Under the pieces are notes generated by a model. The model worked only from the letters and a program-made list of their open reading frames with translations. It was not told the DNA's origin and ran no database searches. The position numbers and the translations under genes were made by a program. Of a stretch of DNA of 7,210 nucleotides, positions 1 to 6,897 are shown piece by piece. The number at the start of each line of letters is the position of its first letter. The first letter of the stretch is position 1. Source of the stretch: Candidatus Hydrogenedentota bacterium (GTDB taxonomy: Bacteria; Hydrogenedentota; Hydrogenedentia; Hydrogenedentales; SLHB01); assembly GCA_003557825.1 (NCBI GenBank), contig PWNM01000073.1:1-7210 (forward strand), read 5' to 3'.

Positions 1-1451
1 TGGGTCGTTTTATGGTAAAGAAATGGGTCTGCCGAATCCACGGGTTCCCGGGCAAAGCCCAATCGAATCGTATCTGCCGGAGGGATCGGCTCATGGGTGA
101 GGCGGATCATGCCTTGCCGATTCACCAGCACCCGCACCTTCTGCGGAGGCGTTAGCCGGGTAAACCGACGGCTGAGCTCTTCCAGTTCGGCCACGACCTG
201 TTCTCGTTCGACAGACCATCCAAAATAGGCGGCGCTTGCCATCAGACGGTCCAGATGCTCGGTCTGGAGAAAGTAGCCCTCCTGATCCCAACGTAGGCTC
301 TCCAACAGTTCGAATCGCGGCGTCTCGCGTGTAAGAAATCGAGACTTGACGCGGCATTCGTCATACTCGCCCTCCGGCGATGAATCCCATGTAATGCCCC
401 CGCCCACGCCGCATTGCGCCCAGCCTTCTTCGATGTCAACGGTCACAGTGCGAATGGCCACATTGAAGCAGGCCTTCCGGCCAGGTCCCCACCAGCCCAC
501 AGACCCGCAGTAAACGCCGCGGGGATAAGGCTCGAGTTTGCGGGCGATCTGGGTCATTCGTACCTTGGGCGCGCCCGTTACGGACCCGCAGGGAAACAAA
601 CCCCGGAACACATCGGCCATGGAAGCACGGGTCCGCGCCGTCACGGTCGATGTAAGCTGCCAGACCGTAGGATACCGTTCGGCGGCAAAGAGCTCGGTTG
701 TTTCCACCGTTCCGGGATAGGCGATACGGCCCAGATCATTCCGAAGCAGATCGACGATCATAACGTTCTCGGCGCGATCCTTTTCCGAGGCTTGCAAGGC
801 CTCGGCCAGGGCTTCATCCTCGGCGAGCCAGCGTCCGCGGGGACGAGTGCCTTTCATCGGCCGGGTCGTGATGCGGTCATCATCGATATGAAAAAAAAGC
901 TCCGGTGATGCGGAGAGCACACGAAACCGTCCGGCGTTTACGTAGGCGCAGTAGTCCGCGTCTTGGGCAGCGCACAGCTGCTGAAACCATGTCAATGTAT
1001 CACCGGCAAAGGTCGCCTCCAAGGGAAAGGTATAGTTCACCTGATAGACATCGCCTGCTGCGAGATAGGCTCGAATACGGCGGATGGAATCCAGATAATG
1101 GTCTTTCGAAACGAGGGGCTTCCATTCGCCTATATCAAAGGTTTTGTCCTCAGGCGGAGCCATCGGTTCGTGAATGTGCGTTGGTTCGTGATAAATCCCA
1201 AACCATAGCACCGGTACGACGTCCGGTTTGTGCATGGCCAGCGCCGAATCGAAAGCCGGTCCCGCTTCATAGGCAACCCATCCCGCCGCATAGCGTCCCT
1301 CCGCAATGGAGGACTCAACGCGGGTCAGGGCAACGCCCACCTCCGACGGTTCTGCCGCCTCGATCACGGTCTCTGGGTTTTGAAACAGCATTCCCCCCTG
1401 CCGTGACAGGTAGAGCTGGGTCCCATATGTATCGTCTATGGCAAATGTCAT
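1..1451 (-). CDS. pabB: Aminodeoxychorismate synthase component I / aminodeoxychorismate lyase fusion (PabB-PabC), C-terminus cut off by window edge
   Basis: This bifunctional enzyme should convert chorismate to 4-amino-4-deoxychorismate and then to 4-aminobenzoate plus pyruvate, in cytoplasmic folate synthesis. I translated the reverse complement from the ATG at 1451-1449: 483 codons stay open to the edge, with no stop. Residues about 1-375 are the chorismate-binding domain. They carry PMKGTRPRG (Lys200), ENVMIVDLLRNDLGR (228-242), GSVTGAPK (289-296) and GGGITWDSSPEGEYDEC (350-366). Lysine in P-[IM]-K-G-T is the PabB signature; anthranilate synthase TrpE has Ala there. From about 378 a class IV aminotransferase-fold lyase begins (TEHLDRLMASAAYFGW, 397-412). 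HKTT at 480-483 matches the region of the PLP lysine, here Lys481. Such fusions usually run to about 590 residues, so roughly 100 are missing. No glutaminase partner (PabA) is in the window. It is divergent from the radical SAM gene. Confidence 0.93.
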   Translation of the reverse strand, partial: MTFAIDDTYGTQLYLSRQGGMLFQNPETVIEAAEPSEVGVALTRVESSIAEGRYAAGWVAYEAGPAFDSALAMHKPDVVPVLWFGIYHEPTHIHEPMAPPEDKTFDIGEWKPLVSKDHYLDSIRRIRAYLAAGDVYQVNYTFPLEATFAGDTLTWFQQLCAAQDADYCAYVNAGRFRVLSASPELFFHIDDDRITTRPMKGTRPRGRWLAEDEALAEALQASEKDRAENVMIVDLLRNDLGRIAYPGTVETTELFAAERYPTVWQLTSTVTARTRASMADVFRGLFPCGSVTGAPKVRMTQIARKLEPYPRGVYCGSVGWWGPGRKACFNVAIRTVTVDIEEGWAQCGVGGGITWDSSPEGEYDECRVKSRFLTRETPRFELLESLRWDQEGYFLQTEHLDRLMASAAYFGWSVEREQVVAELEELSRRFTRLTPPQKVRVLVNRQGMIRLTHEPIPPADTIRLGFAREPVDSADPFLYHKTT

Positions 1452-1465
1452 AATGGCGCTGTTGT

Positions 1466-1471
1466 TCCTCC
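1466..1471 (-). promoter_or_regulatory. Ribosome binding site of the pabB-pabC fusion
   Basis: Read on the minus strand this is GGAGGA, 14 nt before the ATG at 1451. The spacing is longer than ideal, but no other in-frame start is better placed, and the protein beginning there (MTFAIDDTYG) has a normal PabB-fusion N-terminus. Confidence 0.55.
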
Positions 1472-1563
1472 GGCGGGATCATACCTGTCCAGGTAGTCCG
1501 AGATCACAAAGCATGCAAAACAGCTATTCTTAGTTGTGTCCAAGCCGTTTAACTGCGTATGCT

Positions 1564-1567
1564 GGAG
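1564..1567 (+). promoter_or_regulatory. Ribosome binding site fixing the radical SAM start
   Basis: GGAG lies 5 nt before the ATG at 1573. It favours that start over the in-frame upstream one at 1534, which would add 13 residues (MCPSRLTAYAGAI) unlike the usual start of the family, where the protein opens directly with the first beta-strand (MSAILLTTINARYSH). Confidence 0.65.
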
Positions 1568-1572
1568 CCATC

Positions 1573-3024
1573 ATGTCGGCCATACTACTAACAACCATTA
1601 ACGCACGATACAGCCATACCGCATTTGGATTGCGCTGGCTTTATGCCAATCTGGGTCCACTCCAGCCCCAAGCGGCTATCCGCGAGTTTTTTCTGCGTCA
1701 GAAACCCGAGGACATCGTCGCGGATATCCTGGCCGAGGAACCTTTCATCATGGGCATTGGGGTGTACATATGGAATGTGGAGATCGTTACCGAGGTCGTC
1801 CGACTGCTGCGGGCCAAACGACCCGACCTGATCATTGTGCTGGGGGGTCCGGAGGTCCGTTTCGAATACGAAGACATGCCCGTATTGGCTTGGGCCGATT
1901 ACCTTATCCGGGGAGAAGGCGAAGCAGCATTTCGCGAACTCTGCGGCGAACTACTGGCGGGCAAGCGGCCTCCTGAAAAAATCGTAACAGCCGACCCGGC
2001 CCCACTCGCGGCGTTGACGCTCCCATACGATGCCTACACCGACGACGACATCGCCCACCGACTCATCTATGTCGAGACCTCCAGGGGATGTCCGTTTCGG
2101 TGCGCCTTTTGCCTGTCGGCACTCGACTGCGGTGTACGGACTCTTCCCCTCGAACCGTTTTTTACGGCCATGGACACATTGATTGACCGTGGCGCAAAGC
2201 TGTTCAAATTCGTGGATCGCACCGCCAATATCAATCCCGACCGCATGACGGAGGTTCTTGACTTTTTTCAGACCCGTTGGCGCGATGGAATGCAGCTCCA
2301 TTTCGAGGTTCTACCTGACCGGTTGCCCCCGTCCTTGCTCGACCGTATTGCGCAATTTCCCGAAGGCGGGCTTCATCTCGAAGTCGGCGTACAGAGTTTT
2401 TCCGCGGCGGCGCTCGACGCCATCGACCGTCCGCAAGACCTTGCTGATACGGAAGGGGCGCTTTGGTTTCTCCGTAAGCGCACCGGTGCGTTGTTGCACG
2501 TGGACCTCGTGGCAGGATTACCTAACGAGACCTGGGACACCTTCGAGGCCGGGTTTAACCGGCTTTGGACAATACGGCCCCATGCAATCCAAGTTGGCAT
2601 TCTCAAACGACTGAAAGGGGCTCCGATTATAGCTTTCGAGCGAACGGGACGTTTGACCTTTGACCCGAATCCGCCCTATGCCATTGTCGAAACGGACACG
2701 CTATCACGTGAGGCCATCGTCCGAATCAAACAGTTTGCCCGGCTTTTTGACCTCTATCACAACAGCGGCAATTTCCCCCGCATGTTGCCCCTCTTGCTCG
2801 ATCCGGCCCCATCGCCTTTTGCCGAGTTCATGGCTTTTTCCGATGCCTTCTGGGACGCCTTTGGCCAGGGACATGGCATCGCGCTTATCGAACAAGCCCG
2901 ATTCCTGTATGATTACCTCCGAATCTACGCGCCCGTGTCGCTGGAGACCTTGGCCCACGCCATCAAGGCTGATTATTATCGAATACCGGGACGGCGCGAA
3001 CGATTGGATTTCCTTGTCCTCTAA
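1573..3024 (+). CDS. B12-binding domain radical SAM protein, DUF4080 type
   Basis: The 483-residue product is a cytoplasmic radical SAM enzyme with an N-terminal cobalamin-binding-type Rossmann domain. Residues 1-130 include LTTINARYSH (6-15), MGIGVYIWN (60-68), LGGPEVRFE (90-98) and IRGEGEAAF (112-120), typical of the B12-binding/radical SAM group. The [4Fe-4S] cluster motif CPFRCAFC supplies Cys173, Cys177 and Cys180, and the TIM-barrel core follows (KLFKFVDRTANINPDRM, then HFEVLPDRLP and LHLEVGVQSF). The C-terminal third, from about residue 350, resembles the DUF4080 extension. No reaction is established for this subgroup; related enzymes are often methyltransferases or catalyse rearrangements, but the substrate cannot be read here. 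The phosphoesterase starts 32 bp downstream, so the two are probably co-transcribed. No frameshift or missing cluster cysteine is seen. Confidence 0.9.
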   Translation: MSAILLTTINARYSHTAFGLRWLYANLGPLQPQAAIREFFLRQKPEDIVADILAEEPFIMGIGVYIWNVEIVTEVVRLLRAKRPDLIIVLGGPEVRFEYEDMPVLAWADYLIRGEGEAAFRELCGELLAGKRPPEKIVTADPAPLAALTLPYDAYTDDDIAHRLIYVETSRGCPFRCAFCLSALDCGVRTLPLEPFFTAMDTLIDRGAKLFKFVDRTANINPDRMTEVLDFFQTRWRDGMQLHFEVLPDRLPPSLLDRIAQFPEGGLHLEVGVQSFSAAALDAIDRPQDLADTEGALWFLRKRTGALLHVDLVAGLPNETWDTFEAGFNRLWTIRPHAIQVGILKRLKGAPIIAFERTGRLTFDPNPPYAIVETDTLSREAIVRIKQFARLFDLYHNSGNFPRMLPLLLDPAPSPFAEFMAFSDAFWDAFGQGHGIALIEQARFLYDYLRIYAPVSLETLAHAIKADYYRIPGRRERLDFLVL

Positions 3025-3056
3025 CTACGGCAAAACCGAATGTCAGGATAGGCTGC

Positions 3057-4019
3057 ATGAATGAAAAACCGGTGACGCGGTTTCCCGATCCGCCCACAGG
3101 AAGCATCGAAGAACGGATGAGCCCCGCCCACTACCGGCACCGGCTCCATGTACAGACCTTTCACTCGGCCCAGTTGTTCAGCCAGGGAACGACCTTTGTC
3201 CATCTCGAGAATCTCGGTTGGCTCATGCGCGGTCTCAAGGTATTCCTGCAACTCACCGGACTACTCCAACGGGGCCGCCGTAATGCCCAATCGTTTGAAA
3301 TCGTGCGGCGCGAAATTGTGTTGACCGGGTTACCGCCCGCCTTCGACGGATTTACATTCATGCACCTAAGCGATCTGCACGTCGACATGGCCGAAGGCTT
3401 TATCGATGCTCTGGCAGACGGAATCGCTGGCCTCGAATACGACTGTTGTGTCATCACGGGGGATTTTCGCGGCCACATCATCGGGCCGTACCAGCGGACC
3501 GTAGCCCTGACCAAAGACCTACTCGCCCATATTCGTACGCCCGCCTACGCTATCCTGGGCAACCACGATTTCATCGAGCTGGTCGAACCCCTCGAAGCGG
3601 CGGGGCTCCGTTTTCTACTCAACGAACACATCACCATCGAACGCAACGGTGCGCGCCTTTACCTGGCCGGTGTGGACGACGCTCATTTCTATCAAACCGA
3701 CAACTTCCATCGCGCCGCCGATGGCATCCCTGATGACGCTGCCTCGATCATCTTGTCCCATTCCCCCGAGACCTATCTGAAAGGAGCCGCCTGCGGGTTC
3801 GGCTTCATGCTCTGTGGCCACACCCACGGCGGCCAGATCTGTCTCCCCGGACGGTTTCCCATTGTACGCAACGGCCGTTGCCCCTACCGCCTTATTAGTG
3901 GTCCCTGGCGGCATGGGCTCCTCCAGGGGTATACATCCCGCGGAGCCGGTTCGAGCGGCGTTCCCGTACGCTTCAACTGTCCCCCCGAGATCACCTTGCA
4001 CACGTTACGGCGAGATTAG
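3057..4019 (+). CDS. Calcineurin-like metallophosphoesterase (YkuE/YaeI-like superfamily)
   Basis: This 320-residue enzyme should hydrolyse a phosphoester with a two-metal centre. All blocks of the superfamily are present in order: SDLHVD (Asp106, His108), TGDFRG (Asp136), GNHD (Asn169, His170), ILSHSPE (His235) and GHTHGGQ (His255, His257). The catalytic site therefore looks complete. The lead-in LPPAFDGFTFMHLSDLH and the form TGDFRG...GPY suggest a specific bacterial subfamily rather than the cAMP or DNA-repair groups. Residues 46-72 form an amphipathic stretch (HLENLGWLMRGLKVFLQLTG) that might touch the membrane; there is no clear signal peptide or transmembrane helix. AGGA at 3045-3048, 8 nt before the ATG, supports this start. 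Met21 (3117) is an alternative with a poorer site. The ATG at 3061 leads to a stop after four codons. The substrate is unknown; the link to the radical SAM gene is positional. Confidence 0.9.
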   Translation: MNEKPVTRFPDPPTGSIEERMSPAHYRHRLHVQTFHSAQLFSQGTTFVHLENLGWLMRGLKVFLQLTGLLQRGRRNAQSFEIVRREIVLTGLPPAFDGFTFMHLSDLHVDMAEGFIDALADGIAGLEYDCCVITGDFRGHIIGPYQRTVALTKDLLAHIRTPAYAILGNHDFIELVEPLEAAGLRFLLNEHITIERNGARLYLAGVDDAHFYQTDNFHRAADGIPDDAASIILSHSPETYLKGAACGFGFMLCGHTHGGQICLPGRFPIVRNGRCPYRLISGPWRHGLLQGYTSRGAGSSGVPVRFNCPPEITLHTLRRD

Positions 4020-4123
4020 CCGGATCAGGAATGGCCACATCGACAGAAGCAAGGCGCCTTTTACGAGAGTTGATGCAGGAATACAGGTGAAACGATTTGA
4101 AAAGTGATTCACCACAGGCTACT

Positions 4124-4154
4124 CTCTTGGTAGCAGAAGGTAGCGGCTCTTGGT
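4124..4154 (+). repeat. Short direct repeats upstream of the secreted propeller gene
   Basis: CTCTTGGT occurs at 4124-4131 and again at 4147-4154, a 23-bp period (about two helical turns). Between them GGTAGC is repeated (4129-4134 and 4139-4144), and GCTAC at 4118-4122 can pair with either GTAGC. The second CTCTTGGT overlaps the candidate -35 box. The layout could be a regulator site, but repeats this short may be chance. Confidence 0.3.
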
Positions 4155-4178
4155 TCGCGGAACAAGCTGTTTGATAAA
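4150..4178 (+). promoter_or_regulatory. Candidate sigma-70-type promoter of the secreted propeller gene
   Basis: TTGGTT (4150-4155), a 17-bp spacer and GATAAA (4173-4178) match the consensus at 3/6 and 4/6. Transcription would start near 4185, giving a leader of about 50 nt that includes the AGAGG site at 4221-4225, 8 nt before the ATG at 4234. This is pattern matching only, and the sigma-factor preference of the organism is unknown. Confidence 0.35.
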
Positions 4179-4233
4179 ACGCGATCAACTGTGCCTATGC
4201 CATGGATAAAAATGCCGATGAGAGGATCTCCAG

Positions 4234-5604
4234 ATGACCAGAAACATAATGATGGTGTGGGCTGTATCTCTTCTTTTTGTGCCTCAGGCGCAAGGCGATT
4301 GGCCCCAATACGAAACGAATCCTTTTGTGATTGAGCTCGACATTCCCGCGCCGGAGAGCTCGGCTGGCGGCATCATCGTTGCTGATATCACCAATGATGG
4401 CCGGATGGATTATCTCATCACCGTTCCGGGACATATCGCCGCATACGGAAACGATGGCACGAAGCTTTGGATCAAGACCATCGATGTCCGGGTCGGCGGT
4501 TCATCGGAAAATGAGGGATTACCCGGCCACCAAGGGCCTGGGGTGATTGCAGCAGATATCGATGGAAACGACCGAGCGGAGGTGTTGTTTCTAACGAACA
4601 GCCGCGAATTGCATGTCGTCGATGGCGCTACCGGCGATCCGCTATGGACGGCCGCGCCCCCATATCCCGATGATGCGGAGCGCTGGGAGCATCTGATCGT
4701 TGCGAATTTCAGAGGCGAAGGCGACCGGGATATCCTGCTGCAGGCGACCAACAAAGAGGGGTATCGAATGGGGCGATACCTCAGCGCCTATCGCATTGAA
4801 GACCTGCGGGAAGGCCGTTATGAGCCGTTGTGGACCCGCGATGATTTTCTAACGTGTGCCCATAACGGCGCGCGAATTGCCGATCTCGATGAAGACGGTC
4901 GGCACCATGTTTTGGGCGGAGACGTCATTAGTCCCGAAGGGGAAAAGCTTTACAGGATACCGCAACGGGGTCACGTGGACGCCATCGGGGCCGCCAAAGT
5001 GCGGGACGATATCCCCGGGGTTCAGGTTGTGGCAGTGGAGGAAGGCGGCGCAGAGCGCGTTTTCGTGTACAACCACGAGGGCCTGATCTGGGAAGCGGGA
5101 TATCACCGTTGGGAACCCCAAAATTTTGCGGTGGGGCGCTTTGATCCGGACCGTCCCGGTAAACAGGTCTGGAGTCGCAGCCGGTTCAATGTCAATCAGC
5201 GGCCCTTTGTTTTCGACGCCTTCGGTGAGTTCATTGTTCAATACGATATGGTCGATGTCGCCCCCGAGGACTGGAGCGAAAACGGGGTTGAGAGGATTGT
5301 TGCTATTGACTGGACGGGAGAGGAAAAACAGCTCGCCGCCGCTACCGAGCGCGGACGGATCGGTGATGTGTGTTTATTCGATCCAATTACGGGCGAATTC
5401 GTGCATCGGATCCCTGCCTCCGCGGACCGGCTCTATGTAGCGGATGTCTCTGGAGATTGGCGGGAAGAGATTATCATCCTCGAGGGGAGTACGCTCCTCA
5501 TCTACCATAACCCCGAACCCAATCCACGTCCGAACGAGCCGCGCCTATGGGAACAAGACCATTATCGCCGAGCGAAATTAACGCACAATTACTACAGCCC
5601 ATAA
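4234..5604 (+). CDS. Secreted FG-GAP/VCBS-like beta-propeller protein, function unknown
   Basis: The 456-residue product starts with a signal peptide: a short basic n-region, hydrophobic IMMVWAVSLLFV (5-16), and probable cleavage after AQG (residue 21) just before DWPQ. The mature part repeats acidic, Asn/Gly-rich loops typical of calcium-binding FG-GAP/VCBS propeller blades: ADITNDGRMD (50-59), ADIDGNDRAEV (107-117), ADLDEDGRHHV (216-226) and ADVSGDWREEI (403-412). Propeller-like strand repeats such as LHVVDGATGDPLWTA and VCLFDPITGEFVHRI lie between them. It ends in YRRAKLTHNYYSP. Such proteins act outside the cytoplasm as adhesins, polysaccharide lyases or binding proteins. I see no lyase catalytic signature and do not assign an enzyme. 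AGAGG at 4221-4225 supports the start; Met7 is possible but less likely. The gene has its own upstream spacer and converges with the SUMF1-like gene. Confidence 0.75.
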   Translation: MTRNIMMVWAVSLLFVPQAQGDWPQYETNPFVIELDIPAPESSAGGIIVADITNDGRMDYLITVPGHIAAYGNDGTKLWIKTIDVRVGGSSENEGLPGHQGPGVIAADIDGNDRAEVLFLTNSRELHVVDGATGDPLWTAAPPYPDDAERWEHLIVANFRGEGDRDILLQATNKEGYRMGRYLSAYRIEDLREGRYEPLWTRDDFLTCAHNGARIADLDEDGRHHVLGGDVISPEGEKLYRIPQRGHVDAIGAAKVRDDIPGVQVVAVEEGGAERVFVYNHEGLIWEAGYHRWEPQNFAVGRFDPDRPGKQVWSRSRFNVNQRPFVFDAFGEFIVQYDMVDVAPEDWSENGVERIVAIDWTGEEKQLAAATERGRIGDVCLFDPITGEFVHRIPASADRLYVADVSGDWREEIIILEGSTLLIYHNPEPNPRPNEPRLWEQDHYRRAKLTHNYYSP

Positions 5605-5658
5605 CACTGACCGGCGCCTCTTGTCTATAGTAGAGTGATGCGGCGATGGACTCCCTGG

Positions 5659-5682
5659 GACAAAGGACCAAAATGGTCTGTC
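5659..5682. terminator. Hairpin between convergent genes, possible weak bidirectional terminator
   Basis: GGACCA (5665-5670), an AAA loop and TGGTCT (5674-5679) form a 6-bp stem with one G-U pair. After an AAA bulge, GAC (5659-5661) pairs with GTC (5680-5682). It overlaps the stop codon of the minus-strand gene and lies 54 bp past the stop of the plus-strand gene. Neither side has a run of T as an intrinsic terminator would, so the role is uncertain. Confidence 0.3.
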
Positions 5683-6565
5683 ATCTGGCCAGGCGAAAAC
5701 CGACGTCTGTATAGGCGGTTATTGGGTGGACTTGCGAGCGAGCGGCGGATCGGCAGCTATGCCCGTGGTATTCCCAAGCGCCCCCTCGTAGCGCATGGAA
5801 TGTGCCGGATCCCGGTCCTGTTGGATCGACCTGCGGGTCACTTGGATAATCGCCGAACCGATCTTCGCACCATTCCCATACATTGCCGCTCATATCGTAT
5901 AACCCGAAGTCATTGGGCAGTTTCTGTCCGACCACATGGGCATAGCGGTTCTCCAGATCGGATGCATTGCCTCGCCACCAGGCGTAATCGTCGATCTTCG
6001 TGTAGTCGGGATCGTCGCCCCAATAAAAGCGCGTGGTCGTACCCGCTCGAACTGCATGCTCCCATTCGGCTTCTGTGGGCAACCGAAACTCCATGCCGGT
6101 GTGCTCATTCAATGCGCTGATGAATGCTCTGATATCGCGCAAAACCACGTACACCGCGGGGCTGTCGGGATCATCCAACACATAATGGTCCGACCACGGA
6201 GTCGTGTCCATGAGTGCTTTCCATTGCCCCTTGGTTACGGGATACTTGCCCATCCAATACCCCGATGTGAGGGTCACCTCATGTTGGGGATCTTCCCAGT
6301 CGATGCTGTCTTGCTCGCCCGGATACCGCCCCATCATAAAGGTTCCCGGTGGAATCCATACCATCTCCAAGGGCACATCGCCGGGCAACATGAAGGTTTC
6401 CGTATCGCCCGGTTCCCTTTCGACCTCGCCGGTCACCGTATTAGGGTAGGTGGAATCCTCTGCTGTGGCGTTGCTATCCTCGGCATACGCCAAACCCAAG
6501 ACACCCAAGCTGAATACCATTATTAAAATGATCCCGTGATGGACCCTATGCGTCGCCCAGTTCAT
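5681..6565 (-). CDS. Exported SUMF1/formylglycine-generating-enzyme-fold protein, probably without FGE activity
   Basis: The 294-residue product has a signal peptide: NWATHRVHHG, hydrophobic IILIMVFSLGVLGLA, cleavage after AYA at residue 28. A low-complexity acidic linker follows (29-55). The SUMF1 (FGE-sulfatase) domain fills the rest: PLEMVWIPPGTFMMGR (65-80), YWMGKYPVTKGQW (103-115), FRLPTEAEWEHAVRAG (160-175), GLYDMSGNVWEWCED (221-235) and the C-terminal LRGGAWEYHGHSCRSAARS, ending VGFRLAR. True FGE uses two cysteines, Cys336 and Cys341 in human. In my by-eye alignment the second is present (Cys271) and the first is Tyr266. This fits the many bacterial SUMF1-domain proteins that are not sulfatase activators, and no sulfatase gene is in the window. 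Start at 6565: GGAGG lies 8 nt upstream and a signal peptide follows; an in-frame ATG at 6625 would add 20 residues unlike a signal peptide. Confidence 0.88.
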   Translation of the reverse strand: MNWATHRVHHGIILIMVFSLGVLGLAYAEDSNATAEDSTYPNTVTGEVEREPGDTETFMLPGDVPLEMVWIPPGTFMMGRYPGEQDSIDWEDPQHEVTLTSGYWMGKYPVTKGQWKALMDTTPWSDHYVLDDPDSPAVYVVLRDIRAFISALNEHTGMEFRLPTEAEWEHAVRAGTTTRFYWGDDPDYTKIDDYAWWRGNASDLENRYAHVVGQKLPNDFGLYDMSGNVWEWCEDRFGDYPSDPQVDPTGPGSGTFHALRGGAWEYHGHSCRSAARSQVHPITAYTDVGFRLAR

Positions 6566-6573
6566 TAACAATA

Positions 6574-6578
6574 CCTCC
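6574..6578 (-). promoter_or_regulatory. Ribosome binding site fixing the SUMF1-like start
   Basis: On the minus strand this reads GGAGG, 8 nt before the ATG at 6565-6563. It places translation at the methionine that begins the signal peptide and rules against the longer in-frame start at 6625. Confidence 0.75.
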
Positions 6579-6615
6579 GTGTTTCGGCCTACTCCAAACC
6601 GCATTGTTTCCCTAC

Positions 6616-6644
6616 AGTATCGCAAAAAGCGTCTCTATCTGCAA
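6616..6644 (-). promoter_or_regulatory. Candidate sigma-70-type promoter of the SUMF1-like gene
   Basis: On the minus strand TTGCAG (6644-6639), a 17-bp spacer and GATACT (6621-6616) match consensus at 3/6 and 4/6. The start would fall near 6609, about 44 nt before the ATG. The spacing is ideal but the boxes are only moderate. Confidence 0.3.
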
Positions 6645-6789
6645 TTGTGAGGATCGACAAGGTGATTCCTGGGCTTCGCAGGACCCTGGATGTCGGGGCG
6701 TTTGTGCCGTTGCATGGCCTTTTTTGCCTTGCTTGCCAGGGCCGTTGTCATCGTATCCCCGGAAGGCATTTGCCAACCCGTTGATCAAT

Positions 6790-6818
6790 TTGTTTGGCTG
6801 ATGGCAACGGCGTATATT
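6790..6818 (+). promoter_or_regulatory. Candidate sigma-70-type promoter of the Tat oxidoreductase gene
   Basis: TTGTTT (6790-6795), a 17-bp spacer and TATATT (6813-6818) make the best promoter-like match in the window (3/6 with intact TTG, and 5/6). Transcription would start near 6825, leaving a leader of about 80 nt before the ATG at 6906. Confidence 0.4.
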
Positions 6819-6834
6819 GACGGCAATTCCCATT

Positions 6835-6844
6835 CCAGTACTGG
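6835..6844. repeat. Perfect 10-bp palindrome CCAGTACTGG, possible operator
   Basis: The palindrome lies about 10 to 20 nt after the predicted transcript start of the Tat oxidoreductase gene, where a repressor could block transcription. It has no flanking extension (T and C on the two sides do not pair), so a chance occurrence remains possible. Confidence 0.3.
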
Positions 6845-6891
6845 CAGTAAGGAGAAACCGGATGCTGTTGGTTCACGGGAGACGGCGTCCA

Positions 6892-6897
6892 GAGGAG
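6892..6897 (+). promoter_or_regulatory. Ribosome binding site fixing the Tat oxidoreductase start
   Basis: GAGGAG lies 8 nt before the ATG at 6906. An ATG at 6862 also has a GGAG upstream but is in another frame from the Tat signal and Rossmann motif. Confidence 0.75.

Larger units (their letters stand above)
1452..1572. other. Divergent intergenic spacer, no convincing promoter boxes
   Basis: These 121 bp separate the minus-strand pabB-pabC fusion from the plus-strand radical SAM gene and should hold both promoters. I found only weak -10-like hexamers: TATTCT at 1525-1530 on the plus strand and TATGAT at 1483-1478 on the minus strand. Neither has an acceptable -35 partner, and the second would put the transcript start on top of the ribosome binding site. 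Confidence 0.4.

Noticed and set aside
91..439. Minus-strand open frames at 91-357 and 242-439
   Set aside because: They overlap the pabB-pabC frame on the same strand in other registers, whereas that frame carries the conserved motifs without interruption.
414..1453. Plus-strand open frames at 414-908 and 905-1453 (164 and 182 residues)
   Set aside because: They are antisense to the continuous pabB-pabC reading frame, are rich in Arg, Pro and Gly as expected of shadow frames, and show no domain motif.
1478..1483. TATGAT as a minus-strand -10 box for pabB-pabC
   Set aside because: It has no -35 partner at acceptable spacing and would start the transcript at the ribosome binding site.
1534..1572. 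Longer N-terminus for the radical SAM protein from the ATG at 1534
   Set aside because: The extra 13 residues are not family-like and the site lacks a ribosome binding site, while the ATG at 1573 has GGAG 5 nt upstream.
3615..4001. Minus-strand 128-residue open frame inside the phosphoesterase gene
   Set aside because: It is antisense to the conserved catalytic blocks of the phosphoesterase and has no recognisable features.
4087..4112. GTGAA/TTCAC inverted repeat after the phosphoesterase gene as a terminator
   Set aside because: The 5-bp stem has a 16-nt loop and no T run, so it is not a credible terminator.
5936..6526. Plus-strand 196-residue open frame opposite the SUMF1-like gene
   Set aside because: The minus strand there encodes clear SUMF1 motifs; the antisense frame has no ribosome binding site or family features.
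6698..6726. Possible intrinsic terminator ending in a run of six T near 6720
   Set aside because: The stem before the T run is only about 3 bp (GCC/GGC), and no gene ends just upstream on the plus strand.
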